Below, piece by piece: positions 10,230 to 21,360 of a stretch of DNA of 64,000 bases. How positions within the stretch are numbered: the stretch's first letter is position 1; each line of letters starts with the position of its first letter. Source of the DNA: Heterostelium album PN500 (Eukaryota; Evosea; Eumycetozoa; Acytosteliales; Acytosteliaceae); contig NW_008805104.1 of NCBI RefSeq assembly GCF_000004825.1, forward strand, positions 124,001-188,000. The letters run 5' to 3'. The position numbers and the translations under genes are program-made. The notes under the pieces are model-generated. The model was not told the origin of the DNA. It saw only the letters and a list, made by a program, of their open reading frames with translations, and did no database searches.

Positions 10230-12987
10230 TTTTGCAGCTTTTTCTCAGCAGTGTGCTAAACACTGCCCAACAGCAACTGGAGACACAATAGCAAAGATAT
10301 TGGAAAAACTTTAATCTGATAAAACCACCATTTAGTGGTTGTTTTAATAATTTCAACCAACTAACAAACAACAATATTGGTGTATATCAAATGTTTGCTA
10401 CTATTATTATTGTAATGTAATATAATATTTGTTTTTCTTTTTGTTGTTCAAATTTGGTTTTTGTAAAGAAAAATCGTTTCGAATCTCTTTTCACGTTGTT
10501 GGTAAGGTAATTGCTACTATTACTACTACTATTAATATGAAAATGGATGATTATTATAGTAAATGGATGGATGTATGTGGGTATTGTAATTGTCGTTGTG
10601 GTTATTTTGGCAATGGGGGTATGAATGAGAATAAGAGCATAAATTCCAATTCCTCCAATTAAATAATGTTTGCCACAATAATCTTGATATGATAAATAAA
10701 TAGTTTAGCTGTATGGATTTGTTGTTATTAATATTATTTTGACATAATTATGAATTATATGTTAATTAATTCATAATTTATGATAAATTATATTTTAATT
10801 TAAAATTTAATTTAAAAACAACAAAATCTTATTTAACTACTGTATTTATTATTATTATTTTATTATTATTATTATGGTGGAAAAGAGTATAAGATTAGAG
10901 AAAGAAAATTGAATGGATTCAATAATATGACACGGCGTGATGTGATGTGGTGTGGTTATTGTTTTAGTAAGGGTGTGTGAATATTAATTTTACATGTAAG
11001 TAATAAGATAAGAGTTTGAATGTTGTAACTATCTCATGATCTACAATTTTAAATTTAAAATAGAGATAATAATGATAATAACAGTCACATCCAATCAAAG
11101 AAATAAAAAGAGAATGTAAAAACAGGAAATATAAATTATTTATTAACCAATAATAATATAAAATAAAATAAAATCAATCTGTATCTTTGTTTTACTGCTA
11201 ATAATAGTAGTTGTGTGTGTTTTATGTGTGATTATGTGATTGAATTTGAGTGTTTAATCTGAAAGTTAGGATATAATTATATGTGAAATGGCTAATATTA
11301 TTGATGCGAAGTTTATTCTTGCGTGTAGAAGTTTTTGAATTCGTTGGCTCCAATGAATTTATGTTTATAATAATATATTATTGTTTTATTATTATTATTA
11401 GTATGAGTGTTATTCTTATTGTGAAAAAAGACAAATGTGTTGAATATATCTCATTGAGCAAAAGGTAATGTAAGGTAAGCTAAAGAAAGTTAAAAAACAT
11501 TGTTTGTTTGTTTGATGTTCTTTTCCTAATAATCCTTATATTTTTGCATCATCTTCAGAAGTTATTATTGTATTGCTGTTGGTCATTAGAATTTATTTTT
11601 ATCAATCCAATTTAAATAGAGAACCACCCCAAAATAAACATTTTGCCAATTAAACTTTTTGAATATTTTGTTACTGGATTGTGTGTTTGTGATTTTTTTT
11701 TTCTTTGGTTTATTTTGTAAAGTTATTGTCTGTCCTGTCAGAGATCATTTCATTCAATTTCATGATTCTGAAGGGCACACATCACATTAATTACAAACAA
11801 TAATAAATAATATTAATTTCATTTTTTTTTTTTTAGAATTTTTTAAAAACAAAAAAGTTATTGGAGAGAGTGTGAGTACTGACTGTATTTAATGAATTAT
11901 TGCATGTGTATTTTGGGGTGAAGTCATAGAGCTTATGATACTGTATCATTGTTGTTGATTGATTCTGTGGGTATAGGAATGTGTGTGGGATACCAAGAGA
12001 TAAATATATCCGTGTCGTGGTTTTCAACAAAACATGTTTTTGTTTGTTATTTTTTTAGCGAATTTGAATTAATCGTAATCAAAAATTGTTTTTTTTTTGC
12101 CAAACTACAACAAATCCTGAACACCACGTGACTTCTTAACAGATGTTACTAGATGGATCATGAAGGATATGATTGAGTGAAGGTATAAATTGTATTTTGC
12201 TAATGATTTAATCAAAATTTTTTAAAACAAAAACAACAACTTTTGAACAAACAACTTACAATATTCTATTCTGTTCTATTCTTTCTTTATATACAAAAAT
12301 AAAATAATACATTTATTACAAATAATAATTTATTATGATTACAATTAGAGTTATTAATTAATGAAAATACAAGAAAGTAAAATTAAAGTAACATTTTATA
12401 TAATTTAAGGTGATGTTATCAAATTTAAAAATAAATATTTGAAACAATGAAGATGACATTCCAAAAGGTTATTTTTGTTCACTTGTGTGTCGGACCATAA
12501 TTGTGAACATTCTAACCCACACTCCGCACAAATATAAACATTAAACTAATTATACACAACAACAACAAAAGTTTGGATTTTTTTTTTTGCAACAATAAAA
12601 AAAACCGTTATCTTAATTTGCAAAAAAAATATCACAAAAAAATATCTATTTTTGGCAATGAAAGGATGGAGACCAATAAAAACACCCAAAAACAAAAAAA
12701 AACATCTTTATTGTTTTTTAGATAATGGGATTTAGAAGTCAGTAGTTATATGAAAAAAAAAAAACAAATCAATAAAAAATCTGTAATCCTAATCTAATAC
12801 AACACACACACACAACCACTAGCAAACAAAAAATCAAATTTATCAATCCAAATGTTTGGGCGATGCATCCCACCATATCATATCCAAGTGATAAACAATG
12901 ATAACAACTGATAGGATAGGTGTTTTTTTTTACAATGTGATTTTGTGCTAACCTGTCTGCTGTTTGTCTGTCTTGATGATAACGAAG
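10230..12987. other. Gene-poor 2.75 kb stretch
   Basis: I find no coding exon with splice or homology support on either strand. Small open frames at 10429-10662 (+), 11283-11468 (+) and 11833-12030 (-) have low-complexity or AT-biased translations and look accidental. The stretch includes the PRXL2-like promoter at its left end and the 3' side of the next gene at its right. It is unusually long for intergenic DNA in this window. Confidence 0.5.
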
Positions 12988-13671
12988 TTATATTGTTTTT
13001 TTTTTTTTTTTCAAGATTATAATCTTACCCTCTGTTATTGTTTTCATATCGATGTTTGTCCTATTGAGTATTGAGAGACCTGCATTCTGAAATAGATTGA
13101 TTGGATTGAGTTTTGCGCGTAGGTTTGATATGGTTGTTGGAAAGTCGTTGCTGCTATTGCTATTGTTGGTATGCTTGCTAGCATAGTCTTGTTCATATTT
13201 CTTCTGTTGTTCCGCTGCCACTGAATCCAAGTATTCATCAGTGATATGTTCGTATTTTCTGTGTTCCTCCAATAGAATTCTAAAAATCTCTTTCTTTTCC
13301 TCATAGGTAAGTTCCCATTCTTCCTTCTCCATCGAAGGTGCACGAACTACACCACCATTTGAATTTGAAGTATAATATGATGGTGGTGTAGTTATTGTTG
13401 AATTTAAATTTAAATTTGAATTTGAAGTTGATAATTTTGTAGTTGTATTGCTGTAGTTGTTGTTATTCGTGTTGGTGGTAGTGGTATTAATCCTCGATGG
13501 TGATGATTGTGTTGTGTTTGTCGTCGTTGTCGTCGTTGTAGTGGTTGTTGTAGTTGACATTTCTGAATCAGCTTTATCAGCTGTTGTCTCTGTAATACGA
13601 TCTATAGATCTATCTCTTTCGATTTCCGTTGATAATGATTCTAATTCTATTCCCTCTCTTTCTTCTCTCAT
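12988..13671 (-). CDS. Thr/Asn-rich protein with acidic helical segment, unrecognised
   Basis: I start the protein at the Met at 13671 (MREEREGIELESL). The 24 upstream in-frame codons are poly-A/T leader-like. As read it has 227 residues. An acidic Arg/Glu N-terminus is followed by a Thr run, Asn/Ser/Thr low complexity (about 45-105) and a charged helical stretch (about 112-165: EKEEWELTYEEKKEIF and onward). A basic end finishes the protein. A GTAAGA donor-like site at 13023-13028 would remove the odd Lys-rich tail and join a further exon to the left, possibly at about 12770-12965, where an open frame follows a CAG acceptor. That exon is not convincing. I do not recognise the family. The dense charged segment suggests a coiled-coil or interaction domain. 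Confidence 0.55.
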   Translation of the reverse strand: MREEREGIELESLSTEIERDRSIDRITETTADKADSEMSTTTTTTTTTTTTNTTQSSPSRINTTTTNTNNNNYSNTTTKLSTSNSNLNLNSTITTPPSYYTSNSNGGVVRAPSMEKEEWELTYEEKKEIFRILLEEHRKYEHITDEYLDSVAAEQQKKYEQDYASKHTNNSNSSNDFPTTISNLRAKLNPINLFQNAGLSILNRTNIDMKTITEGKIIILKKKKKTI

Positions 13672-14299
13672 TTTATAAAAAAAAAAAATCACAAAAAAAT
13701 AAAAAAAATTTTGTTGTGATCGACTTTGGACTAATTTTGACACTTATGTTGATGTAAAAATTTGGTCCTATATAAAAAGTGTAAAATATAAACAATATAT
13801 TTAAAATAATGGAAAGATAAAATAAAACAAGATTTATAAACCGGTAATAAAGAAAAAAAAAAAAAAAAAAGACTTCATCGTTTGTTTTGGTCTGGACAAA
13901 CAAATCAAAAAAAAATAATAAAAAAACAATTATTTATTTTAATTAAAATAATAGGGGTAGGATCAAAACTCTGCCCTTTTTGAAAAAAAAAAGATAGTTT
14001 TGCAAAAAAATCTTGTTTGGGGGTGTGGTTCAAAAAAAAGTTTTTTTTTTTTTTCTTTTTTGTAAATTGTTTGTTTTTTAAATTTTGGTCACACAAGAGA
14101 CAAAATTATATTGCGATCACACGAATATTGTTTATCAAAATCTCTTGTTTATTGAGGAAATTAGTTGTTCATTGTTATTTTATTTAAACTTGGTTATCTA
14201 ATTCTCTGGTCACATAGTTTTCAATTGTTTATTGTTTGTTATATTTATTAATCTACCAACATAGATAAAAATGTAGTTAATGTTAATAGTTTTAAGGAT
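13672..14299. other. Intergenic, promoter of the Thr/Asn-rich gene and 3' side of the P450 gene
   Basis: AT-rich with several A/T homopolymers longer than ten bases (13675-13690, 13853-13870, 14039-14054). No supported exon. Confidence 0.5.
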
Positions 14300-16339
14300 T
14301 TATTTAAACTTTTCAAATAGTCTAATTTTTTGATCACTCTTTTCTGAGTGTGTTCTTTCTGATAGTTTTACACCAAAATCACTTGCATGTATTGTTAATC
14401 CGAAATCTATAGTTATTTGGTATTAGTTATTTGTTGTTTATAGATTTTACCCAAATCATACAATCATATATAGATAGATATATTAGATAGGATAGACAGA
14501 CTTACGTTCTGTATCATCAACTAATTGACCATTTGCAGAGGTTATTTTATAATTTAATAGTATATTTGTAATAGCAAGATAGATCTCATCAAGTGCCATA
14601 CTATATTGTAAAAGTTTATAACATTCAATATTAGTAATTCTATTAACTTTAAACTATATTGTATTGAAATATGTAATTGTTATACAAACTTTATTCCAAG
14701 ACAATTTCTTGGACCAAGACCAAATGGAATCCAATTCTCGGCATTATTATTATCTATAAATCTTTCAGGTTCAAATACTTTTGGATCTTTCCAATATTTC
14801 TCATTGTGATGAATTGCAAATATATTCATTAGAACAAGATCCTATTTGTTAAAATAAAACAAATAATTATTAGTTCACAACCACCATATAAAATATTGTT
14901 TAAATAACCACTTACACCTTGATTGATATGTATATCACCAATTGTAAAATCTTCACCACAGAGTCTCGGAACACCTAGCGGAGCAATCGGTCTAATACGA
15001 AGTATCTCTTTGATGAGAGCAGCAACATAGGGAGTGTTGATTCTATCGGATATATGTGGCTGACGGTCTTGACCGATGACTTCTTGTAGTTCTCGAAAGG
15101 CTTTCTCTTGAACCTTTGGATAGTTACACATATACAAGAAGAACCATGTCAGAGATGAAGAACTCGTGTCAGTGCCAACACCAATCAAATCACTTCCAAT
15201 TCCTATAATATTGTTTTCCTTATCATGTGGATAGTCAGCTGATATTATAATATCAAACAAATCTCTTGGACTGTGTTTATTCAAAATAAAATAAATTGTT
15301 AAAATTGAAACAAAAATAATAACAAATTCGATTTAATATTAATTCTTACTTTTTTGGTATCTATTTCAAGTAGATGATCTTGATAGAGTTCATAGATATA
15401 AGATCTTATATAGTTGAGATCATCTCCAACGCTATACTTCAAGTAGAGCATTGAAAGTGGATGTAAAGATTTAATATAATCGAAAAGATTTCCTGTTCCA
15501 GTAGTTTCAAACACTCTATTCAATGGTTCTCCCAACTCTTCTGAGGTGCGACAAGATACGGTTTCGTCATAGGGTATCTCTGTACTAAATACCATTTTCA
15601 ACATTACATTCATAGAGAATTTCTTTAAATGATTCTTGGGATAAAACTAGATTTATTTAAACATATACTATTAGTATTAATTAATACTTGTTAAATTTGT
15701 TTAAATACTTACAATTTCATTTGAATCTTGATATTCTTTCATTCTTTTCAATAATAGTTTACATTGATTTTCAATTATTGGTGTTATCACTTTTAGATTG
15801 ATTTTGGAGAACGAGTTGGCGATGATCCCACGATTGTTCTTCCATAGAGAATAGTCGGCTGTAGAAACATCGTGGAATCCACAGGTGAAAAACTCATAGG
15901 TAGGTAGATGTGGTCGGTCAGAGAATTTGTCAAAGTTTTTTACCCACACCTCTCTAATCTTCATTGGATCAGCCAAAACTACAGTTCTATAGTCACCCAT
16001 ATACATTTTGAAATCTCCATATTTATCTGACCTACTTTTTTAAAGTATGATGAGGTTTACTTCCTATTTTTTAATAAATCAATCTTAATAAATGATTTAC
16101 ATATTTTAATTGAATACAACCAAGTAAATAAAACTTACCAAAATATAATAAACTACCTAATATTGGTAATTCCCAAGGTCCTATTAATTTATCTTTTGAA
16201 TTAAAGTTCTTTTTTATCTATATATTTATTAAATTAGAAATTAAACTAATTGTTTATATATTTATCAATATATTCTACTTACAAAAGAATTAACCATAAA
16301 GAAAACTACAGTAATTATTAATAAAGATATTAAATTCAT
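14300..16339 (-). CDS. Cytochrome P450, eight exons, two apparent +1 frameshifts
   Basis: Minus-strand exons: 16283-16339, 16139-16217, 15713-16063, 15350-15646, 14916-15270, 14690-14841, 14506-14600 and 14300-14406. The N-terminus [15 protein letters not shown] is an ER membrane anchor, followed by the hinge [12 protein letters not shown]. The I-helix reads [13 protein letters not shown], the K-helix has EILRIRP, and the haem loop is [10 protein letters not shown]. The order and the C-terminus ([10 protein letters not shown]) resemble the dictyostelid CYP508 group; that sub-family call is tentative. The frame breaks twice, each time in an A6 run on the coding strand. One is at 16036-16041, between KPHHTLK and RSDKYGD. 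The other is at 15350-15355, the last bases of exon 4, before PRDLFD. Removing one A from each would give 496 residues. It is either a young pseudogene or carries homopolymer assembly errors. All catalytic motifs are intact. Confidence 0.85.
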
Positions 16340-17137
16340 TTTTGATATTTCAATATTAGATAAATAATAAAGTGATGAGTTTATTTAAGAAATCTCATTT
16401 TATGATTGTTTCAAAATTTGTCAATATTATTAAAATAGAAATAATTACCTAAATTAGATGTATTCGTTTGTTTTTTTTGTGTAATTTGAATTTTCGAAAA
16501 TAGAAAATGGGTGTGTGTGTGATTAACAAAAAAAGTAACAATTGAGTTAAATTAATAGATCACTATTAATGGTTTATATTTATTACTTCTTTAACAATTT
16601 TATTTATTTTGGGATGTGAATTGTATTTAATAAAAATTGATTTTGTTTTGTTTTGTTTTTTACCTAACTATCATCAGTGACGCGTCACTGAAAACATATC
16701 TGATGAATATTTATTTTAGTGATAATATATTAATTAATTCGATTTATTATTGGAATTTAAAATATATATATTTTGTTCAATATATTATTATCTTTAATTT
16801 AGGATGTATTCTATATTCTATGTTTTTAGCTCTTCATTCATTCTTATTCAGATATGATAGTTACTTTGGGAGCTTTTATTGTTTAAATTAATATAAATAA
16901 TTTAATAACAAACTCTTTATTATAAAGATTTGCTGCCTTATCTGGCGAAAAAAAAGTGCCGATCATTAAAAAGATCTATTGACGGGGTGTCAAATCAATT
17001 TTTTTGTTAATTTTTATTTTGATCTAACTTTTTCTTTCAATGAATTTTCAAAATTGTTGATCTGTAGCGACTTTATTTTTTTAAGATATATATCAAAGTG
17101 AGTATAATTTATTATTATTTTAAACATAATAACAGTT
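16340..17137. promoter_or_regulatory. Divergent promoter region, P450 gene and array copy A
   Basis: About 800 bases between the P450 start and the start of array copy A, which are transcribed away from each other. The + strand frame at 16637-16891 has an AT-driven hydrophobic translation and no support. A short GC-richer patch sits at about 16930-16990. Confidence 0.5.
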
Positions 17138-20100
17138 ATGAATTCAAATTTTACTTATTTATTTGTATTATATCTATTTATTAATATTCTTGGTATAGGC
17201 AACAATGTTGTCGAATCTTTAGAATGCGGTAGCAATGCTCTTCCCTTAGGAAAGTATTCATTCCCACCTCTCATAAAGTATTGGTATGCCGAGTTCGTCT
17301 ATCAGGACACTACCAACTCGGTTGTTGACTATGGTGCAGTAGGACGTGTCAGTGGTGCCGTACCAGAGAAGATCTACGTGGTCGACGGTATCAACTATCT
17401 ACGTTTACGATTCTATGTCAATGATGTCTACGACCTGTTCTTGACGGTCAACAGCTACAGTGGTGCACTTTGTAATCATACGATCATCTCCAACACAACG
17501 ACTCTAATGATTCCACACGTAGATATCGTCCAACCGAAATGTCTATATGCCAATGCCACTCTCACCCCAATCAACAACACGCTTATCAATCTTCCATTTT
17601 TCCAGGTGGATTGTCTTTCTTATCCAGATCCCACTCTATCGATGGCGGCATACACTCCCACCTTCCAATACAAAGTAGATATCAACGGTGTCTATCGTAT
17701 TACCTATGGAAACCTCCAGTATCTATTCAATCTTGAAGCTCAAAATCCATTGATACCAATCTTTAGTTTTTCCTCTGCCATTATTGGTCAGAACAGTACG
17801 ATGTCCATTCAGAACTCCCAGATGTTCAGCTCCATCCAATTAGTCGATTACCAAGGAAATCTAGTTACACCAACCAATATTAACCAATTCCCAATTGTAA
17901 ATAGTATGCGATATAAATTGATTGCTGTTTCCAATACATGTGGAACTCAGGTAATGGATGTAGTTGCCAACCTCTACCCTTACTTGAAATCAAAAGTTCT
18001 TAATTACAGTTGCGCCAATTCCACTGTTGATGTTTCATTCGACTTTGACTTCCAGGTACCTGGTATTGGAACACAGAATAATATCACTATTGGAGATTTC
18101 GCCTATCAATTGGGTACCCCTATTACCTTAAGACAAGGATCGCTTATTAGCGTCGGAATAAAAGGTCAATACAACTTTGACTACCTCTACCCCTTACCGA
18201 GATTGAACCCATCGATAGGATACACCATAGATTCCTACCCAACATGTTCAACAACCGGTATATTTACCATCCACTACGATGGTAATATCACTGATGTCTC
18301 TGTGAACTACCATAAGGTCACTTCCAACAAAGTTTCTTTCGAGTTTGGCCGACAATACTCCGTTCAAACTTTATGTGGACAAGAGATTGTTGTTTTCTAT
18401 AACAACCCTCCAATCTATTCGATTGACTCGTCAACCGACGATTGTCTTGGAATCATGTCGGTTGTTGTTAGAAACTACCAATCATACTCTGAAATAATTT
18501 TAATCGATTCAGCATTAGGTATCGATTATACAGCAATCGATGGTATCTTCTATAATGTTTACCCATCTTCTCAATTGTCATTTTCCTACAAAGAGAATAG
18601 CAGCTGCTATTCTTCCGGAATTAGGGTTCCATACACTTTGGCTCCCCAAGATTCCAGTCAAATCCAGGTCAAACATCAAATTCTTCAACCATCATCGTCA
18701 TGTAGTGATAAAGTGTTATTCAATTATCAAGTCATTAACAAAGGTGTCATACTCGAAAATGTTACCGATAGTTTCTATTATGGTCAAAATATAACACATA
18801 ACTTAGGATATGGAACATGTGGTGATTATATCAATATTCCACTCGTTGTAGATAGTATGTATTAGAACAGATATTTAATTATGACAGAGGTGAAATTATC
18901 AATATTTATTAATAATTTGTAAATTTTTTATTAAACAAAAAAACAGATTTATTAAATGTAACAACATATAAAATTGTAAAGTCAGCAGTTTGTAAATATT
19001 CATTAGCAACTATTCAATTGGAATCTGTTGATATCATTAATTTACAATCTATATACATTAATGGAATACAAGAAGCTCTCAATTCTGTTGACGCCACTTA
19101 CCAAATTCCAACTGGACAACATACTATTGAACTTACCTATTCTAATCCAAACGGAAATTGTGAAACTATATTGAATGTCGACATACCATTCACAAACAAC
19201 ACTGAATTGACACACACCATAACCAATCAAGATTCAACAAAATGTGATGAATTAACAGGTTCAGTACGATTTGCCAATTTCAATGATTTTATTACATTGC
19301 AAATCGATGGAGAAAATTCCTCGATTGGAGCATTCAATCATCTAAATCCCGATATCTACACCATCAAATTCAATCATTCAGTTTGTGGAGTTGGTCAAAT
19401 CGTAGTTCCAATCATTACCGACGGTGAAGTTACATTCGAAGAAATCTACAGACCTACATGTTCCGTTACAGTTGGACCATCTGATGGTATCTATAGAATG
19501 AATGTTCGTGATAGATTTGGAAATCAAATTAAAAACTCTTCCATTAGTTCACCTTATGCCTATCAAACTATGGGTATTGTGACTGGTCAAACCTATGGAG
19601 AATATATTTTTGAAGTTCAATCCGGAGATTTTTGTATTTGGAATCTAAATGGTGAATTTAAACAACAGGAAATCAGTATGTATATCATTTCTTCTAAGAT
19701 TCAAATTAAATGTTTTCTAACTTTTTTTTTTCAGGCTTCAGCTACTCTAATATTAAACCATTAACTACTTACCCTGGATCATTTAATTTCAACACCAATA
19801 CATATATTAGAATTGATAGTGCATCTATTAATTCTGGAGGCTTCTTTGTCTACCCTAAACATATGGGATTCGCAATAATGCCGGGCACACAATTCACCAT
19901 TTCTCTAGAGTACAATGATTTTTGTAAGCTCGACACACTAGCTCCAGCCAATCCACCAACTCCAGATTTCGATTTCGAAATAATTAGACAATGTGGAACA
20001 ATGGATACCATATTGCAGATTCCTCAGAGTGTAGTCGATGAATATTACGTTGTAACTCAAAATGGTAACATTGATGCAAACAATCAAATCAACATGTACA

Positions 20101-21039
20101 GTTCCACTTTCGTTGTTTTGACATCGAAATCAAATGGAACTCAATACTATTACAACATTGGAAATTCCAACTATGAGATGCCACCACCCGTTCAATATTC
20201 AACCAAAGATGAATCATGCTCTTCAAGTGGCGATGGTTCAATCACTATCACCAATACACAAACAAATTACAGCTACACTCTAGTCGATTCACAAACTTTA
20301 AATTCAGTACAACAACCAGCGACCAGTGGTGTTTGGACAAATCTACCTGCAAGCACTTACCGATTGACAGTTGTCAACAACACTGGTCCAACCTGCCAAT
20401 CATCTATTGATATTATTGTCGGTAGCAAAGCACCAGTACTCTCAACATCAATTGTTAACATATGTTCCGCTGCTGTATTGAATTCAGTTGCAACATTCTC
20501 AACAACTGTTAACAATCAAGCAGTTAACAATGTTAATTATTCAGTTGATGGTGTCCAGATTAATTCAAACAAGATCGAATTGACACCAGGTAATTACACA
20601 GTGAAAGCATTTGTAAATGAAAGTACCTGTAGACAATTCACCAGCCAAACATTCACAGTTCAATCGAATATCGTCGAAGCAGAAGTTACATCATCGATTT
20701 GTTCGACAGCCAGTATCAAAGCAACATCAGAACTCCAAGATCAATTGACAATTAAATTGATTAATGTTACAAATGGTGGTAATTCATTGGTTGGTCAAGC
20801 AATCAATGGAAACACAGCCAACATCACCAACCTCTCTCGTGGAACCTATCAATTCACAGTTGCCGAATCATCTGGTGTGTTCAATTACAACAACATCATT
20901 CAACATTCTTGAATGTCCAACACAACCACCAACTGAAACTCCAACACAAACACCTGTCAATCATTCATACCAACTTTCACCATCCACTTTATTATTATTC
21001 ATATTCTCCATTCTTTCATTATTCTTTTTATTTGTTTAA
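17138..21039 (+). CDS. Array copy A: Cys-patterned repeat surface protein, frameshifted before its GPI-type tail
   Basis: Exons are 17138-18854, 18947-19675 and 19735 onward, with the two phase-1 introns common to all copies. As read, translation stops at 20910-20912 after 1,207 residues. Against copy B there is one extra base within 20876-20883 (TCTGGTGTGTTC versus TCTGGATGTTC). Past that point the true ending (FNILECPTQPPTETPTQTP, hydrophobic tail) continues in the next frame to 21039. Everything before the break is intact and closest to copy B: the signal peptide, the ECGSNALPLG start, FYVNDVYDLFLT, DIVQPKCLYANATLTP, the exon-2 FNHSVCGVGQIVVPII block and the SSGDGSITITN module. If the shift is real, the product loses stalk and anchor and would be secreted. 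If it is an assembly error, the protein is like its neighbours. Confidence 0.85.
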
Positions 21040-21360
21040 AATATAATTAAAATTTAATATCTGAATAAATAAAATGGCTTTATTTTGATTTAATTTTGCT
21101 AAAAACTATCATAGTTTGTTTAAATTATTTTTAACAATAGTGCGCTTCTCGCAAAACACCAAACAAGTTTAGGTTGAAACAAGTTTTTTTTGTTTTTTTC
21201 AAAAAGCATTTTGTTTTTTCAAAGAATTCAACTTCAACTAAAATTAACTAAAACAAGAACAGTCTTTTTCGATCATCAAAAAACCCATTTTTTATTTTTA
21301 TTTTTGATCAAGAGAATTTTTAGTTTGTATACAAAATTTAAATCATTAATTGAGTTAGTT

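Noticed and set aside
10429-10662. 77-codon + frame with CGYCNCRCGYF
   Set aside because: Short, simple-sequence rich, no upstream signals; Cys cluster arises from TGT/TGC in a GT-rich tract.
12770-12965. Possible second exon of the Thr/Asn-rich gene (about 62 open codons after a CAG acceptor)
   Set aside because: Hydrophobic/Cys composition derived from a GT repeat and poly-A, with no similarity to recognised domains; kept only as an alternative.
16637-16891. 84-codon + strand frame upstream of array copy A
   Set aside because: Translation is AT-driven Ile/Tyr/Phe/Leu composition with no signal, motif or splice support.
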